64,000 bases of DNA from assembly GCF_001429065.1 (NCBI RefSeq), contig NZ_LMIB01000001.1:1405724-1469723 (forward strand). Reading direction: 5' to 3'. Positions 1 through 8,772 of this stretch are shown here, piece by piece (within the stretch, counting starts at the first letter, position 1; each line of letters begins with the position of its first letter). The notes beneath the pieces were generated by a model that was not told where the DNA came from, searched no databases, and saw only the letters and a list, made by a program, of their open reading frames with translations. A program made the position numbers and the translations under genes. Source of the DNA: Sphingomonas sp. Root710. GTDB taxonomy: Bacteria; Pseudomonadota; Alphaproteobacteria; Sphingomonadales; Sphingomonadaceae.

Positions 1-2
1 GC

Positions 3-98
3 CTTTGGCGGACCTGCCAGGAGTGGCTCGGCGTCTCGCCCAGCGAATATCGCCGGAACCAGCGCAGCGCGAACGCGGCGCGCGCCGTATCCGCCTGA
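3..98 (+). CDS. AraC-family regulator, C-terminal end only (partial)
   Basis: The window opens inside a gene. The last 31 residues read LWRTCQEWLGVSPSEYRR and continue to a TGA at 96-98. This matches the second helix-turn-helix of AraC/XylS regulators and is nearly the same as the end of the complete AraC protein at 7314-8480 (LWRACQQWLGMSPTEYRN). The N-terminal part lies outside the window, so the effector domain cannot be judged. Its position just upstream of the acyl-CoA dehydrogenase operon, on the same strand, suggests a local regulator; that is inference. Confidence 0.8.
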   Translation, partial: LWRTCQEWLGVSPSEYRRNQRSANAARAVSA

Positions 99-390
99 GC
101 AGGCGGCGCAACCCACGGAAGCCAATCGGGTCGCGACCACCAGCTTCGCGATCGGCCTGCAGATCGCGCGGGCCGCAGGATCCCCCGCAAACGCCGCATA
201 TGCCGCAGCCTTTCAGGCGTAAAAGGCTGATAGGCGGGCCGCGAATTCCGGCCGGAAAGCCGACGACGAGGTACCGGCCTCGCCATAGGCCGTCCGGCTG
301 CACGAAGTCGTTACCCCCCGATCGAGCGATCCCGTCCTTGAAGCGCAGGCCGCCCTCCGCGACTGCAACAGCAGACCAGTGGACATTCCG

Positions 391-1596
391 ATGAATCTAG
401 AACTCTCACCTTCCGAACTGCAATTCCGCGACGAGGTCCGCGCCTTTCTCAAGGCGGAATTGCCGAAGCGCCTGTCGGACAAGGTGCGCGATCTGAAGCG
501 GCTGACCAAAGCCGACTATGAAGAATGGCATTCGATCCTGAATCGCCGCGGCTGGCTGGCCGTCAGCTGGCCGGCCGAATGGGGCGGCACCGGCTGGAGC
601 GTTATCCAGCGCTACATCTTCGAGGTGGAAGCGGCCGCCGCCCACGCACCGCGTGTCGTGGCCTTCGGCGTCTCGATGTTCGCAGCCGTCGTACTCCGCT
701 ATGGCACCCAGGCGCAGAAGGAGCGCTGGCTGCCCCGTATCCTCGACGGATCGGACTGGTGGTGTCAGGGATTCTCGGAGCCCGGCGCAGGCTCCGACCT
801 TGCCGGGCTGCGAACGACGGCGGTTCGCGATGGCGATGACTATATCGTCAATGGACAGAAGACCTGGACCACCTTCGGCCACTTCGCCAACAAGATCTTC
901 TGTCTCGTCCGCACCGATCCCGCCGCCAAGAAGCAGGAAGGCATTTCGTTTCTCGCCATCGACATGGACACGCCCGGCGTGGAGCTACGCCCGATCATCC
1001 TGCTCGACGGCGAGCATGAGGTGAACGAGGTCTTCTTCACCGATGTCCGCGTGCCGGCCGACAATCTGGTTGGTGAGGAGAATGCCGGCTGGACCTATGC
1101 CAAATATCTGCTCGCCCATGAGCGGACCGGCACCGCCCTGATCGGGGAATCGACCGCCGCTCTCGCGCGACTGAAAGCGATCGTCGCCACGGAGACCAAG
1201 GCGGGTAAGCCGCTGTCGCAGGACCCGCTGTTTGCCGCCCGCCTTGCGCGCGTCGAGATCGAACTCGCCAACCTTACCACGACGAACCTGCGCATGCTCA
1301 TACGTTCCGATAGCAGCGCAGCCTCGATGGCCGACAGTGCCATGCTGAAGATCCGGGGCACGGAGGTCCGCCAGCAGATTACCGCCCTCGTCCGCGAGGC
1401 GGCGGGTCCCTATGCGGCGCCCTTCCGTCTCGATGCCCTGGAGGAAGGCTTCAACGGCGAGCCGGTCGGTCCCGATTACGCGGCTGCGGCAATGCCCGAT
1501 TATCTCAATCACCGTAAGCTCACGATCTATGCGGGGTCCAACGAGGTCCAGCGCGAGATTATAGCGAGCGCAGCACTGGAGTTGCCCCGGCGATGA
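391..1596 (+). CDS. acyl-CoA dehydrogenase, alpha-type subunit of a probable heteromeric enzyme
   Basis: 401-aa flavoprotein that should introduce an alpha-beta double bond into an acyl-CoA. The acyl-CoA dehydrogenase fold is clear: an N-terminal helical domain, the middle beta-domain with FSEPGAGSDLAG near residues 128-139, and the C-terminal helical bundle. The usual C-terminal catalytic Glu site reads YAGSNEVQR, so that Glu is absent. A Glu in HERTG (about residue 244) sits where two-subunit steroid-type FadE enzymes carry their base. ATG at 391 is preferred over an in-frame GTG at 379; neither has a strong ribosome site. The stop overlaps the next start by 4 nt (ATGA), as expected for subunits made together. 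Substrate unknown. Confidence 0.9.
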   Translation: MNLELSPSELQFRDEVRAFLKAELPKRLSDKVRDLKRLTKADYEEWHSILNRRGWLAVSWPAEWGGTGWSVIQRYIFEVEAAAAHAPRVVAFGVSMFAAVVLRYGTQAQKERWLPRILDGSDWWCQGFSEPGAGSDLAGLRTTAVRDGDDYIVNGQKTWTTFGHFANKIFCLVRTDPAAKKQEGISFLAIDMDTPGVELRPIILLDGEHEVNEVFFTDVRVPADNLVGEENAGWTYAKYLLAHERTGTALIGESTAALARLKAIVATETKAGKPLSQDPLFAARLARVEIELANLTTTNLRMLIRSDSSAASMADSAMLKIRGTEVRQQITALVREAAGPYAAPFRLDALEEGFNGEPVGPDYAAAAMPDYLNHRKLTIYAGSNEVQREIIASAALELPRR

Positions 1597-2642
1597 ACTT
1601 CGACCTTTCCGAAGAACAACGTCTTCTTGCGGACAGCCTCGGCGGCTATCTCGGTAAGCGCTACGATCGCGACGCCGGAGATCGCACGCACTGGTCGGCG
1701 CTGGCCGAGCTTGGCGTGATCGGCGCCTTCTTCGATCCCACGCGCGGCGGCTTTGGCGGCAGCGCCTTCGATGTCGCCGTGGTGTTCGAGCAGATCGGAC
1801 GCGCGGTTGCGATCGAACCGTTCCTTGGGACGCTGATGGCCGGCACGGCGATGGGAGATGATGTGCCCGAGGCACTGGTCACTGGCACGGAGCTATTCGC
1901 CTTCGCACATCAGGAGGCCGCGCTACGCCACGATCCGGATACTGTGCTGACCACCGCGGTGCCCGATGGTGCGGGCTGGCGCCTCACCGGACACAAAGGC
2001 CCCGTTCGCGGCATCGAGCAGGCCGACCATATTGTCGTCACATCCATCGGCCCCACCGGCCTCGCGAGCTTTCTCGTCGATCCGGCAAGCGAGGGCGTGT
2101 CGATCCGCGGCTATCCGATGATCGACGGTGGACGCGGCGGCGAGCTTGTGCTGGACAATACACCTGCACGGCTGGTCGGCCCGAAAGACGGCGCAAGCGC
2201 CATCGCCCGCACGCTGATGATCGGCACCGTGGCGCTCTGCTGGGAAGCGGTCGGTATCATGGATCATCTGCGTGACGCGACCCTCGACTATATGCGCATC
2301 CGCACGCAATTCGGCCGGGCAATCGGAAGTTTCCAGGTCTTGCAGCACCGCATGGCGGATCTGGCGATCGACATCGAGCAGGCGCGCTCCGCCGCCATCA
2401 ACGCAGCCGCCGCCATCGATGCCGGTCGGCGTGACGCGGCGCGGGTGGTTTCGGCCGCAAAATACACGATCGGCACCACCGGGACCCGCGTCGCGGAAGA
2501 ATCGATCCAGATCCATGGCGGCATCGCCATGACCTGGGAATTCCCGTCGTCGCTCCATGCGAAACGCCTGATCCAGATCGGGCAGGAGCATGGCGATGCC
2601 GACCATCACCTTGCCCGTTTCGTCGCGCTTGCCGCCGCATGA
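1593..2642 (+). CDS. acyl-CoA dehydrogenase, beta-type subunit
   Basis: 349-aa short acyl-CoA dehydrogenase-like protein, translationally coupled to the previous gene. It keeps the N-terminal helical region (FDLSEEQRLLADSL) and the C-terminal FAD-contact segment ESIQIHGGIAMTWEF, but it is short and its N-terminal domain is reduced. The small, degenerate partner beside a 400-aa partner is the usual layout of alpha2beta2 acyl-CoA dehydrogenases that act on bulky or cyclic acyl chains (steroid side-chain FadE pairs are the best known). The pairing is inferred from adjacency, overlap and architecture, not shown directly. Confidence 0.88.
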   Translation: MNFDLSEEQRLLADSLGGYLGKRYDRDAGDRTHWSALAELGVIGAFFDPTRGGFGGSAFDVAVVFEQIGRAVAIEPFLGTLMAGTAMGDDVPEALVTGTELFAFAHQEAALRHDPDTVLTTAVPDGAGWRLTGHKGPVRGIEQADHIVVTSIGPTGLASFLVDPASEGVSIRGYPMIDGGRGGELVLDNTPARLVGPKDGASAIARTLMIGTVALCWEAVGIMDHLRDATLDYMRIRTQFGRAIGSFQVLQHRMADLAIDIEQARSAAINAAAAIDAGRRDAARVVSAAKYTIGTTGTRVAEESIQIHGGIAMTWEFPSSLHAKRLIQIGQEHGDADHHLARFVALAAA

Positions 2643-2670
2643 TGCGGCAGCCGCCATCCAAGGAGCCTTT

Positions 2671-4719
2671 ATGTCCGTGATCACCACCCGTCGCGAGGGT
2701 GATGTCCTTATCGTCACCGCCGATTCCCCCCCGGTCAATGCGCTGGGCGCCGCCGTTCGCCAAGGTTTGATCGATGCGATTGCCGAGGCCGAGGGGGACG
2801 ATGCCGTCAAGGCGGTGATCATCATCGCCGCCGGACGCACCTTCTTCGCTGGTGCCGACATCACGGAATTCGGCAAACCCCTCGCCGAACCGAGCCTGCC
2901 GACCGTATGCGACCGGATCGAGGCCTGTGCGAAGCCGGTCGTGGCCGCGATCCATGGCACCGCACTCGGCGGCGGGCTCGAGGTCGCGCTCGCCTGCCAC
3001 TATCGGATCGCCGTCCCCTCGGCGCGCCTCGGCCTGCCGGAAGTGAAGCTCGGCATTATCCCGGGCGCGGGCGGCACGCAGCGGCTGCCGCGCGTCGTAG
3101 GTGTCGAAGCGGCCACACCGATCGTGGTGACCGGCAGCCCTGTAGGCGCCGCCAAGGCACAGGCGATCGGCCTGGTCGACCGCCTGGCCGGCGAGACCAC
3201 GCTGGCCGCGGATGCTCTGGCCCTCGCCCAGGAGATAATCGGAAAGCCTCGACCGGTGTCCAGCGAGCGCCGCGACCGGCTGGGCCAGAACGATGCGCAG
3301 GCGATCACCGAATATCGGACGAAGAACGCGCGCAAACTCGCGGGATTCGAGGCCCCCGAAGCCGCTTTCGAAGCACTCACTGCCGCGTCGGAACTATCCT
3401 TTGCTGACGGCATGGCGCGTGAAGGCGAACTGTTCCACCGGCTTCTTGCCGGTGATCAGTCCCGCGCCCTCCGTCACGTCTTCTTTGCCGAGCGGGCAGC
3501 CGCCAAAGTGGACGGCGTAGCCGCGGGCACGACACCGGCCGCGATCGGCTCGGTCGGTATCCTTGGCGCAGGCACGATGGGCGGCGGCATCGCCATGAAT
3601 TTCCTGTCGGCGGGCGTTCCGGTCACGATCCTGGAGCGCGAGCAGGCGGCGCTCGATCGCGGCGTGGCCACCATCCGCCGGAATTACGAGGCGACTGCCG
3701 CCAAGGGGCGGATGACGCCCGACGATGTCGAGCGGGCCATGCGCCTACTCACGCCGACGCTGAATCTCGAAGACCTCGCCAACTGCGATCTGGTCATCGA
3801 GGCCGTATTCGAGCTGATGGCGATCAAGAAGGATGTCTTCCGCCGCCTCGACGCCACGATCAAAAAGGACGCGATCCTGGCGACCAACACCTCGTTCCTG
3901 AACGTCGATGAGATCGCGGCCATCACCAGCCGCCCCGAAAACGTCATCGGCCTGCACTTCTTCTCACCCGCCAATGTCATGAAGCTGCTGGAGGTCGTCC
4001 GCGGCGAAAAGACGGCCGACCAGGTCCTCGTCACCGCCATGGCGCTTGCAAAGAAGATCGGGAAGGTCGCGGTCGTCTCCGGCGTATGCCACGGCTTCAT
4101 CGGCAATCGCATGCTCGTGCCGCGGCAGGATCAGGCCGATGCGCTGGTACTGGAGGGGGCGAGCCCGGCCGAGGTCGACCAGGTCCTCCTCGACTTCGGT
4201 TTTCCGATGGGGCCGTTCCAGATGACGGACCTTGCCGGGATGGACATCGGCTGGGACCCCGAAAAAACGGCAAGCAGCACGGTCCGCGAGATATTGTGCG
4301 AGATGGGCCGGCTCGGTCAGAAGAGCGGTGCGGGCTATTACGACTATGACGCAAGCCGGAAACGCACGCCTTCCGACGTCGTCGGCAAAGTGATCCGCGA
4401 CTTCGCCACCGCCCACAACATTCCCCAGCGCAGCATCGGCAGGGACGAGATTCTGGAACGATTGCTGTACCCGCTCGTCAACGAGGGCTCCCTGATCCTC
4501 GAAGAAGGCATGGCCCAGCGCGCGTCGGACATCGATATCGTCTGGCTGAATGGTTACGGCTGGCCGGCCTATACCGGCGGACCGATGTTCTGGGCGGACA
4601 CGGTTGGCCTCGACACCGTCGTCGCGGGTCTGCGCCGCCATGCGGACAAGATCGACGGCCTCCGCATCTCATCCCTGTTGGAGAAAAAGGCCGCTGCTGG
4701 CGAGCGCTTCAACGCCTGA
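2671..4719 (+). CDS. bifunctional enoyl-CoA hydratase / 3-hydroxyacyl-CoA dehydrogenase
   Basis: 682-aa fusion for beta-oxidation steps two and three. Residues about 1-190 are the crotonase domain, with oxyanion segments [10 protein letters not shown] and GTALGGGLE and a second acidic position in LGLPEVKLG. From about 295 comes the NAD-binding 3-hydroxyacyl-CoA dehydrogenase domain ([15 protein letters not shown]), then the catalytic-His segment [14 protein letters not shown] and the C-terminal helical repeat. This is the FadB/FadJ/FadN arrangement without isomerase-specific features that I can point to. ATG at 2671 has a good site, AAGGAG, about 5 nt upstream; an earlier in-frame ATG lies inside the previous gene. 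It is 28 nt downstream of the dehydrogenase pair. Confidence 0.93.
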   Translation: MSVITTRREGDVLIVTADSPPVNALGAAVRQGLIDAIAEAEGDDAVKAVIIIAAGRTFFAGADITEFGKPLAEPSLPTVCDRIEACAKPVVAAIHGTALGGGLEVALACHYRIAVPSARLGLPEVKLGIIPGAGGTQRLPRVVGVEAATPIVVTGSPVGAAKAQAIGLVDRLAGETTLAADALALAQEIIGKPRPVSSERRDRLGQNDAQAITEYRTKNARKLAGFEAPEAAFEALTAASELSFADGMAREGELFHRLLAGDQSRALRHVFFAERAAAKVDGVAAGTTPAAIGSVGILGAGTMGGGIAMNFLSAGVPVTILEREQAALDRGVATIRRNYEATAAKGRMTPDDVERAMRLLTPTLNLEDLANCDLVIEAVFELMAIKKDVFRRLDATIKKDAILATNTSFLNVDEIAAITSRPENVIGLHFFSPANVMKLLEVVRGEKTADQVLVTAMALAKKIGKVAVVSGVCHGFIGNRMLVPRQDQADALVLEGASPAEVDQVLLDFGFPMGPFQMTDLAGMDIGWDPEKTASSTVREILCEMGRLGQKSGAGYYDYDASRKRTPSDVVGKVIRDFATAHNIPQRSIGRDEILERLLYPLVNEGSLILEEGMAQRASDIDIVWLNGYGWPAYTGGPMFWADTVGLDTVVAGLRRHADKIDGLRISSLLEKKAAAGERFNA

Positions 4720-4761
4720 GCACAGCTCTCACCTCCCTCTTCGATTCACCGGAGCTTTCCC

Positions 4762-5934
4762 ATGCGCGACGCCGTTATCGTTTCCACCGCCCGCACGCCG
4801 ATCGGAAAGGCGTTCCGGGGTGCCTTCAACGTCACTCCGGCACCAACGCTTGCCGCCCACGCGATCCGCGCGGCCGTCGAGCGCGCCGGTATCGATCCGC
4901 AGGAGATCGAGGATACCGTGTTCGGAGCGGCCCTGCAGCAAGGCGGCCAGGCGATGATCGGCCGCCACGCGCCCCTGCGTGCCGGTCTGCCGATCACCGT
5001 TTCCGGCATGTCGATCGACCGCCAATGCGCATCGGGATTGATGGCGATCGCCACCGCCGCCAAGCAGGTGATCGTCGACCGCATGGACGTGGTCCTGGCT
5101 GGCGGCGTCGAATCGATCTCCACCGTCCAGACGGACGCGCTCCGGATCGATCCCGATCCCGAACTGATCGAAATGGTGCCGGACATGTACATGCCGATGC
5201 TCCAGACGGCGGAAATCGTCGCCGAGCGCTACGGCATCGGGCGTGAGCGGCAGGACGCCTATGGTCTCCGCTCGCAGCAGCGCACTGCGGACGCGATCAC
5301 GCGCGGCGCCTTCGATGACGAAATCGTGCCGGTCACCGCGATCCAGTCGGTGACCGACAAGGCCACCGGCGCGACCTCCGAGCGCGAGGTGACGCTCACC
5401 CGCGACGAAGGGCCGCGCGCCGACACCAGCGCGCAGGGTCTCGCCGGGTTACGGACAGTCGTGGAAGGCGGCGTCATCACCGCCGGCAATGCGAGCCAGC
5501 TATCGGACGGCGCCTCGGCCTGCGTAGTGATGGAAGCGGCGGTCGCGGCGCAGCGCGGGCTCGCCCCCCTCGGCCGCTATGTCGGCATGGCGGTCGCCGG
5601 CACCAAGCCGGACGAGATGGGCATCGGCCCGGTGTTCGCGGTGCCGAAGCTGCTCGACCGGTTCGGGCTCAAGGCGGACGATATCGGCCTCTGGGAGCTC
5701 AACGAGGCATTCGCCGTACAGGTGCTCTATTGCCAGGATCGCCTGGGCATCCCGGATGAGCGGCTGAACGTGAACGGCGGCGCAATCTCCATCGGTCACC
5801 CCTACGGCATGTCGGGCGCCCGCATGGTCGGCCATGCGCTGATCGAGGGGCGCCGGCGCGGAGCGCGGTACGTGGTCGTCACCATGTGCGTCGGCGGCGG
5901 CATGGGCGCGGCCGGGCTGTTCGAGGTCCTCTGA
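4762..5934 (+). CDS. thiolase (acetyl-CoA C-acyltransferase)
   Basis: 390-aa thiolase, the final cleavage step of beta-oxidation (3-ketoacyl-CoA plus CoA to acetyl-CoA or propionyl-CoA and a shorter acyl-CoA). All catalytic elements are present: Cys89 in DRQCASGL, His346 in [11 protein letters not shown], and the proton-transfer Cys376 in CVGGGMG. The length is typical of degradative type-I thiolases. CGGAG upstream of ATG 4762 fits a ribosome site. It lies 42 nt after the hydratase/dehydrogenase gene in the same operon, giving a complete spiral from acyl-CoA to shortened acyl-CoA. Confidence 0.94.
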   Translation: MRDAVIVSTARTPIGKAFRGAFNVTPAPTLAAHAIRAAVERAGIDPQEIEDTVFGAALQQGGQAMIGRHAPLRAGLPITVSGMSIDRQCASGLMAIATAAKQVIVDRMDVVLAGGVESISTVQTDALRIDPDPELIEMVPDMYMPMLQTAEIVAERYGIGRERQDAYGLRSQQRTADAITRGAFDDEIVPVTAIQSVTDKATGATSEREVTLTRDEGPRADTSAQGLAGLRTVVEGGVITAGNASQLSDGASACVVMEAAVAAQRGLAPLGRYVGMAVAGTKPDEMGIGPVFAVPKLLDRFGLKADDIGLWELNEAFAVQVLYCQDRLGIPDERLNVNGGAISIGHPYGMSGARMVGHALIEGRRRGARYVVVTMCVGGGMGAAGLFEVL

Positions 5935-5963
5935 CCAGATTGTATAAGAAAAAGGAACATTCG

Positions 5964-7205
5964 ATGGCGACTAACGACGAAGCCGAGCTCAACGACCTGC
6001 GCATGTCGGAGGGCGTCCGCCCCTTATTCGACGCGGTGAAGCGGCACATCGAAGAGAATGTCGACCCCATCTACCCCGAATTCATTCGGCTGGGCGAGGG
6101 TCGCGCGAACCGCTGGAGCTATGCACCCGGACAGCTGGAACTGCTGGAAGGTGCCAAGCAGAAGGCGAAGGCGGCCGGGCTTTGGAATTTCTTCCTGCCC
6201 AATTCCTCGACGGGTGAGGGCCTGAGCAACCTCGATTACGCCTATATCGCCGCCGAACTCGGCAAGTCGCCGCTCGCATCCGAAACGCTGAACTGCTCGG
6301 CGCCCGATACCGGCAACATGGAGGTGCTGGAACGCGTCGGCACGTCGGAACAGAAAGAGCGCTGGCTGGTGCCGCTGCTGAACGGCGAAATCCGGTCGGC
6401 CTATGCGATGACCGAGCCGGCGGTCGCCTCATCCGATGCCAAGAACATTGCGACCACAGCGGTACTGGACGGCGACGAATGGGTGATCAATGGCGAGAAA
6501 TTCTACATTTCCGGCGCGGGCGATCCCCGGTGCAAGGTCATGATCTGCATGGTCCGCAGCAATGACGGACCAGAGGCCAATCGGCGGCACTCGCAGATTT
6601 TGGTACCTATCGATACTCCCGGAGTGACCATCGTCGGGCCGATGCTGGTGTTCGGCCATGATGACGCCCCCCACGGCCACATGCACATCCGCTTCGAGAA
6701 TGTGCGCGTCCCGAAAAGCAACGTCCTCCTCGGCGAAGGGCGCGGCCTCGAAATCTCGCAGCTTCGCCTCGGGCCCGGCCGCATCCATCATTGCATGCGC
6801 ATCATCGGTCAGACCGAGCGGGCGCTGGACCTCATGGTCAAGCGGGGCAATTCGCGTGAGGCTTTCGGCCGTCCGCTCGCGAAGCTCGGCAAGAATCTGG
6901 AGGTGATCGCCCGTGCGCGGATCGAGATCGAGGCGATGATGCTGATGGTCCTGAAAGCTGCAAAGGCGATGGACGTCATGGGCAGTCGCGATGCGCGCAT
7001 CTGGGTCAGCATGGTGAAGGCCATGGTGCCGGAGCGCGCCGCCCAGATCATCGATCAGGCGATCCAGATCCATGGCGGTGCCGGCCTGTCCCAATGGTCA
7101 CCGCTCACGGAAATGTATGCGACCGTTCGCCACCTGCGGATCGCCGACGGTCCAGACGAGGTTCACCATATGGTCGTCGGTCGCGCCGAACTCGGAAGGC
7201 ATTGA
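5964..7205 (+). CDS. acyl-CoA dehydrogenase (second, full-size)
   Basis: 413-aa acyl-CoA dehydrogenase of the larger ACAD10/11-like or medium/long-chain type, a full homomeric form. Visible features are AYAMTEPAVASSDAKN in the substrate/FAD domain and IQIHGGAGLSQWSPL plus DGPDEVHHMVVGR at the C-terminus, where Asp replaces the usual acidic residue of the YEGT-type motif. ATG at 5964 follows AAAAAGGAAC, a good ribosome site; the frame stays open upstream only because it overlaps the thiolase end. Last gene of the 391-7205 operon. A second dehydrogenase in the same operon suggests two chain positions or two intermediates are desaturated. Confidence 0.92.
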   Translation: MATNDEAELNDLRMSEGVRPLFDAVKRHIEENVDPIYPEFIRLGEGRANRWSYAPGQLELLEGAKQKAKAAGLWNFFLPNSSTGEGLSNLDYAYIAAELGKSPLASETLNCSAPDTGNMEVLERVGTSEQKERWLVPLLNGEIRSAYAMTEPAVASSDAKNIATTAVLDGDEWVINGEKFYISGAGDPRCKVMICMVRSNDGPEANRRHSQILVPIDTPGVTIVGPMLVFGHDDAPHGHMHIRFENVRVPKSNVLLGEGRGLEISQLRLGPGRIHHCMRIIGQTERALDLMVKRGNSREAFGRPLAKLGKNLEVIARARIEIEAMMLMVLKAAKAMDVMGSRDARIWVSMVKAMVPERAAQIIDQAIQIHGGAGLSQWSPLTEMYATVRHLRIADGPDEVHHMVVGRAELGRH

Positions 7206-7251
7206 TGCAGCAGGGCCGGCAGATCGGCTAGCCGCTGCGCGATCTCCACGG

Positions 7252-7282
7252 GCGCGGGCGACGGTCTCGGCCGCGCCCGCGC
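7252..7282. terminator. GC-rich hairpin between convergent genes
   Basis: Arms GCGCGGGCG (7252-7260) and CGCCCGCGC (7274-7282) are perfectly complementary and lie between the end of the beta-oxidation operon and the convergent AraC gene. A short T-rich stretch follows on the plus strand. Probably a shared transcription terminator. Confidence 0.5.
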
Positions 7283-7313
7283 TCATATTTCAAAACACCG
7301 GAAGCCATCTTCA

Positions 7314-8480
7314 TCAACTCATATGAGCGTTCCGATATTCGGTTGGCGACATACCAAGCCATTGCTGACAGGCTCGCCAGAGGCTTCGGCGGTCCGAGAA
7401 GCCCAGGTCGAAAGCGATGTCATCGAGATTTGCGGTCGTGCGCAGCAGGGAAAGCAGCTTCTCGCAACGCATCTCCTGCGAAATCAGGCGAAAACTAGTG
7501 CCGGAGCGTGCAAGGCGTCGCTGCAGCGTGGCGACGCTGATCCCCATCCGGTCGGCCGCCTGCTGTTGTGACAAGGGGCCGCGTAACAGAAGTGGCCGCA
7601 ATTTCTCGACCGTCGCCGACTGACGGCGCCCCCCTTGCTGCCGGATCCGGGCTGCGAGTTCGAGGAAGGTGGTGGTTTCATGATGCGGTGGCGACTGATA
7701 TTTTCGCACGCCCAGAGGAAGATCAAGCACAGCCTTGCTGTAAGACACCGTCAAGCCGGTCCCATGGCGATCGATATCGTCGGTCAGACCGGCCAGCGGG
7801 CTACCGTCCCTATCGTCCAACAACGAAGACAAGGAAAGCTGGTCTATCTCAATCGGCGCGGCGCTTCCCCAAAGCAATATGCAGTGAAAAACCAGAGCAA
7901 TGATCTCCAGATATCGATCACCACGCTCGGAAGCTTCACCGGCTCGAGAGTAATGTATCATCACTCGTTCGGGGCTGCGGCCGATCTTCACCAACACATT
8001 AGAAGGAATCAACGGGACAAGATCAGCAAACCGCTTCAATCCGCTGCCTATCGTGTCCATCTGATTGACGGCCGAGAAGATCATTCCCCAGGTCGACAAT
8101 GGTAGCGGCTGGGGTGTGCATCCCTGCCCCTCGTCGTTGTTCAGCTTGATGTTATCCAGACAGAGATTCCAAAAATCGATCGTCGTCAGATAGTTTGGAA
8201 AATTTCCTTCGGTGCCGAGCCCGCTCCGCTCCATCAACGAATGGGCGAGCCGTACGCCGAAGAAATTTTCGGCATAATAGCGGGACAGGATATTGGCTGG
8301 AGGTATGCCGTCCGCATCGACCGGATGATCGCTGCAAGCGTCCCGCCTCAGGCCTGGGGACAGGCTGGGGATGCGACGGTCATCGAAATCCCGCTCGCGA
8401 TCGAGAGGAAAGCCGCGAGGAAAGCCGATCGGGCCATGTTCATCTGCAAAGGATCTGCTGAGCGATACCGTCACGTCCAT
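7314..8480 (-). CDS. AraC-family regulator with Arabinose_bd-type N-terminal domain
   Basis: About 388 aa. The N-terminal two-thirds resembles the Arabinose_bd (PF12625) effector domain of OruR/ArgR-like AraC proteins. The C-terminal 90 residues hold both helix-turn-helix units, including LSQQQAADRMGISVATLQRR and IAFDLGFSDRRSLWRACQ. ATG 8480 has a GGGAGG directly abutting it, too close for good use; a GTG two codons later (8474) has that same GGGAGG 6 nt upstream and may be the true start. It converges on the beta-oxidation operon and is a close relative of the truncated regulator at the window start. Likely senses a pathway substrate or acyl-CoA; ligand unknown. Confidence 0.88.
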   Translation of the reverse strand: MDVTVSLSRSFADEHGPIGFPRGFPLDRERDFDDRRIPSLSPGLRRDACSDHPVDADGIPPANILSRYYAENFFGVRLAHSLMERSGLGTEGNFPNYLTTIDFWNLCLDNIKLNNDEGQGCTPQPLPLSTWGMIFSAVNQMDTIGSGLKRFADLVPLIPSNVLVKIGRSPERVMIHYSRAGEASERGDRYLEIIALVFHCILLWGSAAPIEIDQLSLSSLLDDRDGSPLAGLTDDIDRHGTGLTVSYSKAVLDLPLGVRKYQSPPHHETTTFLELAARIRQQGGRRQSATVEKLRPLLLRGPLSQQQAADRMGISVATLQRRLARSGTSFRLISQEMRCEKLLSLLRTTANLDDIAFDLGFSDRRSLWRACQQWLGMSPTEYRNAHMS

Positions 8481-8772
8481 CCTCCCACAAACCGTCAAAT
8501 GAGCTGCCGTTGTTGGCAACGTGCGTTGAAGTTGTACATATTTAAGAAAATCGGCGGCGTCAATGACCAAGGGCGGCGAGAGCCATTCTGGATGGTCGCG
8601 ACACGAGCGGCGAGACATGAAGGAATACATGATTATGCTGTGGCACCCCTTCCCTCTTCCGCGCGACAGGCATGGCCGCACGGCCGCAAACCCTATAGGC
8701 TATCGGCGCTTGGCCTTGACGCTGAGTCTGTGATCGATCACTCGCTCAACCGCTCAGTTGGGAATTTGCCTC
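8481..8772. other. intergenic region between divergent regulators
   Basis: 292 nt between the minus-strand AraC gene and the plus-strand double-TetR gene. It must contain both promoters. I see a short AT-rich patch near 8533-8550 but no clear operator, hairpin or small gene. Confidence 0.5.

Noticed and set aside
5..394. A 129-codon plus-strand frame at the window start
   Set aside because: It is Arg/Pro-rich, in a different frame from the AraC tail that lies inside it, and has no ribosome site. Typical GC-rich shadow.
985..1875. Long minus-strand frame under the acyl-CoA dehydrogenase genes
   Set aside because: Composition is biased to Arg, it overlaps two clear genes and has no family features.
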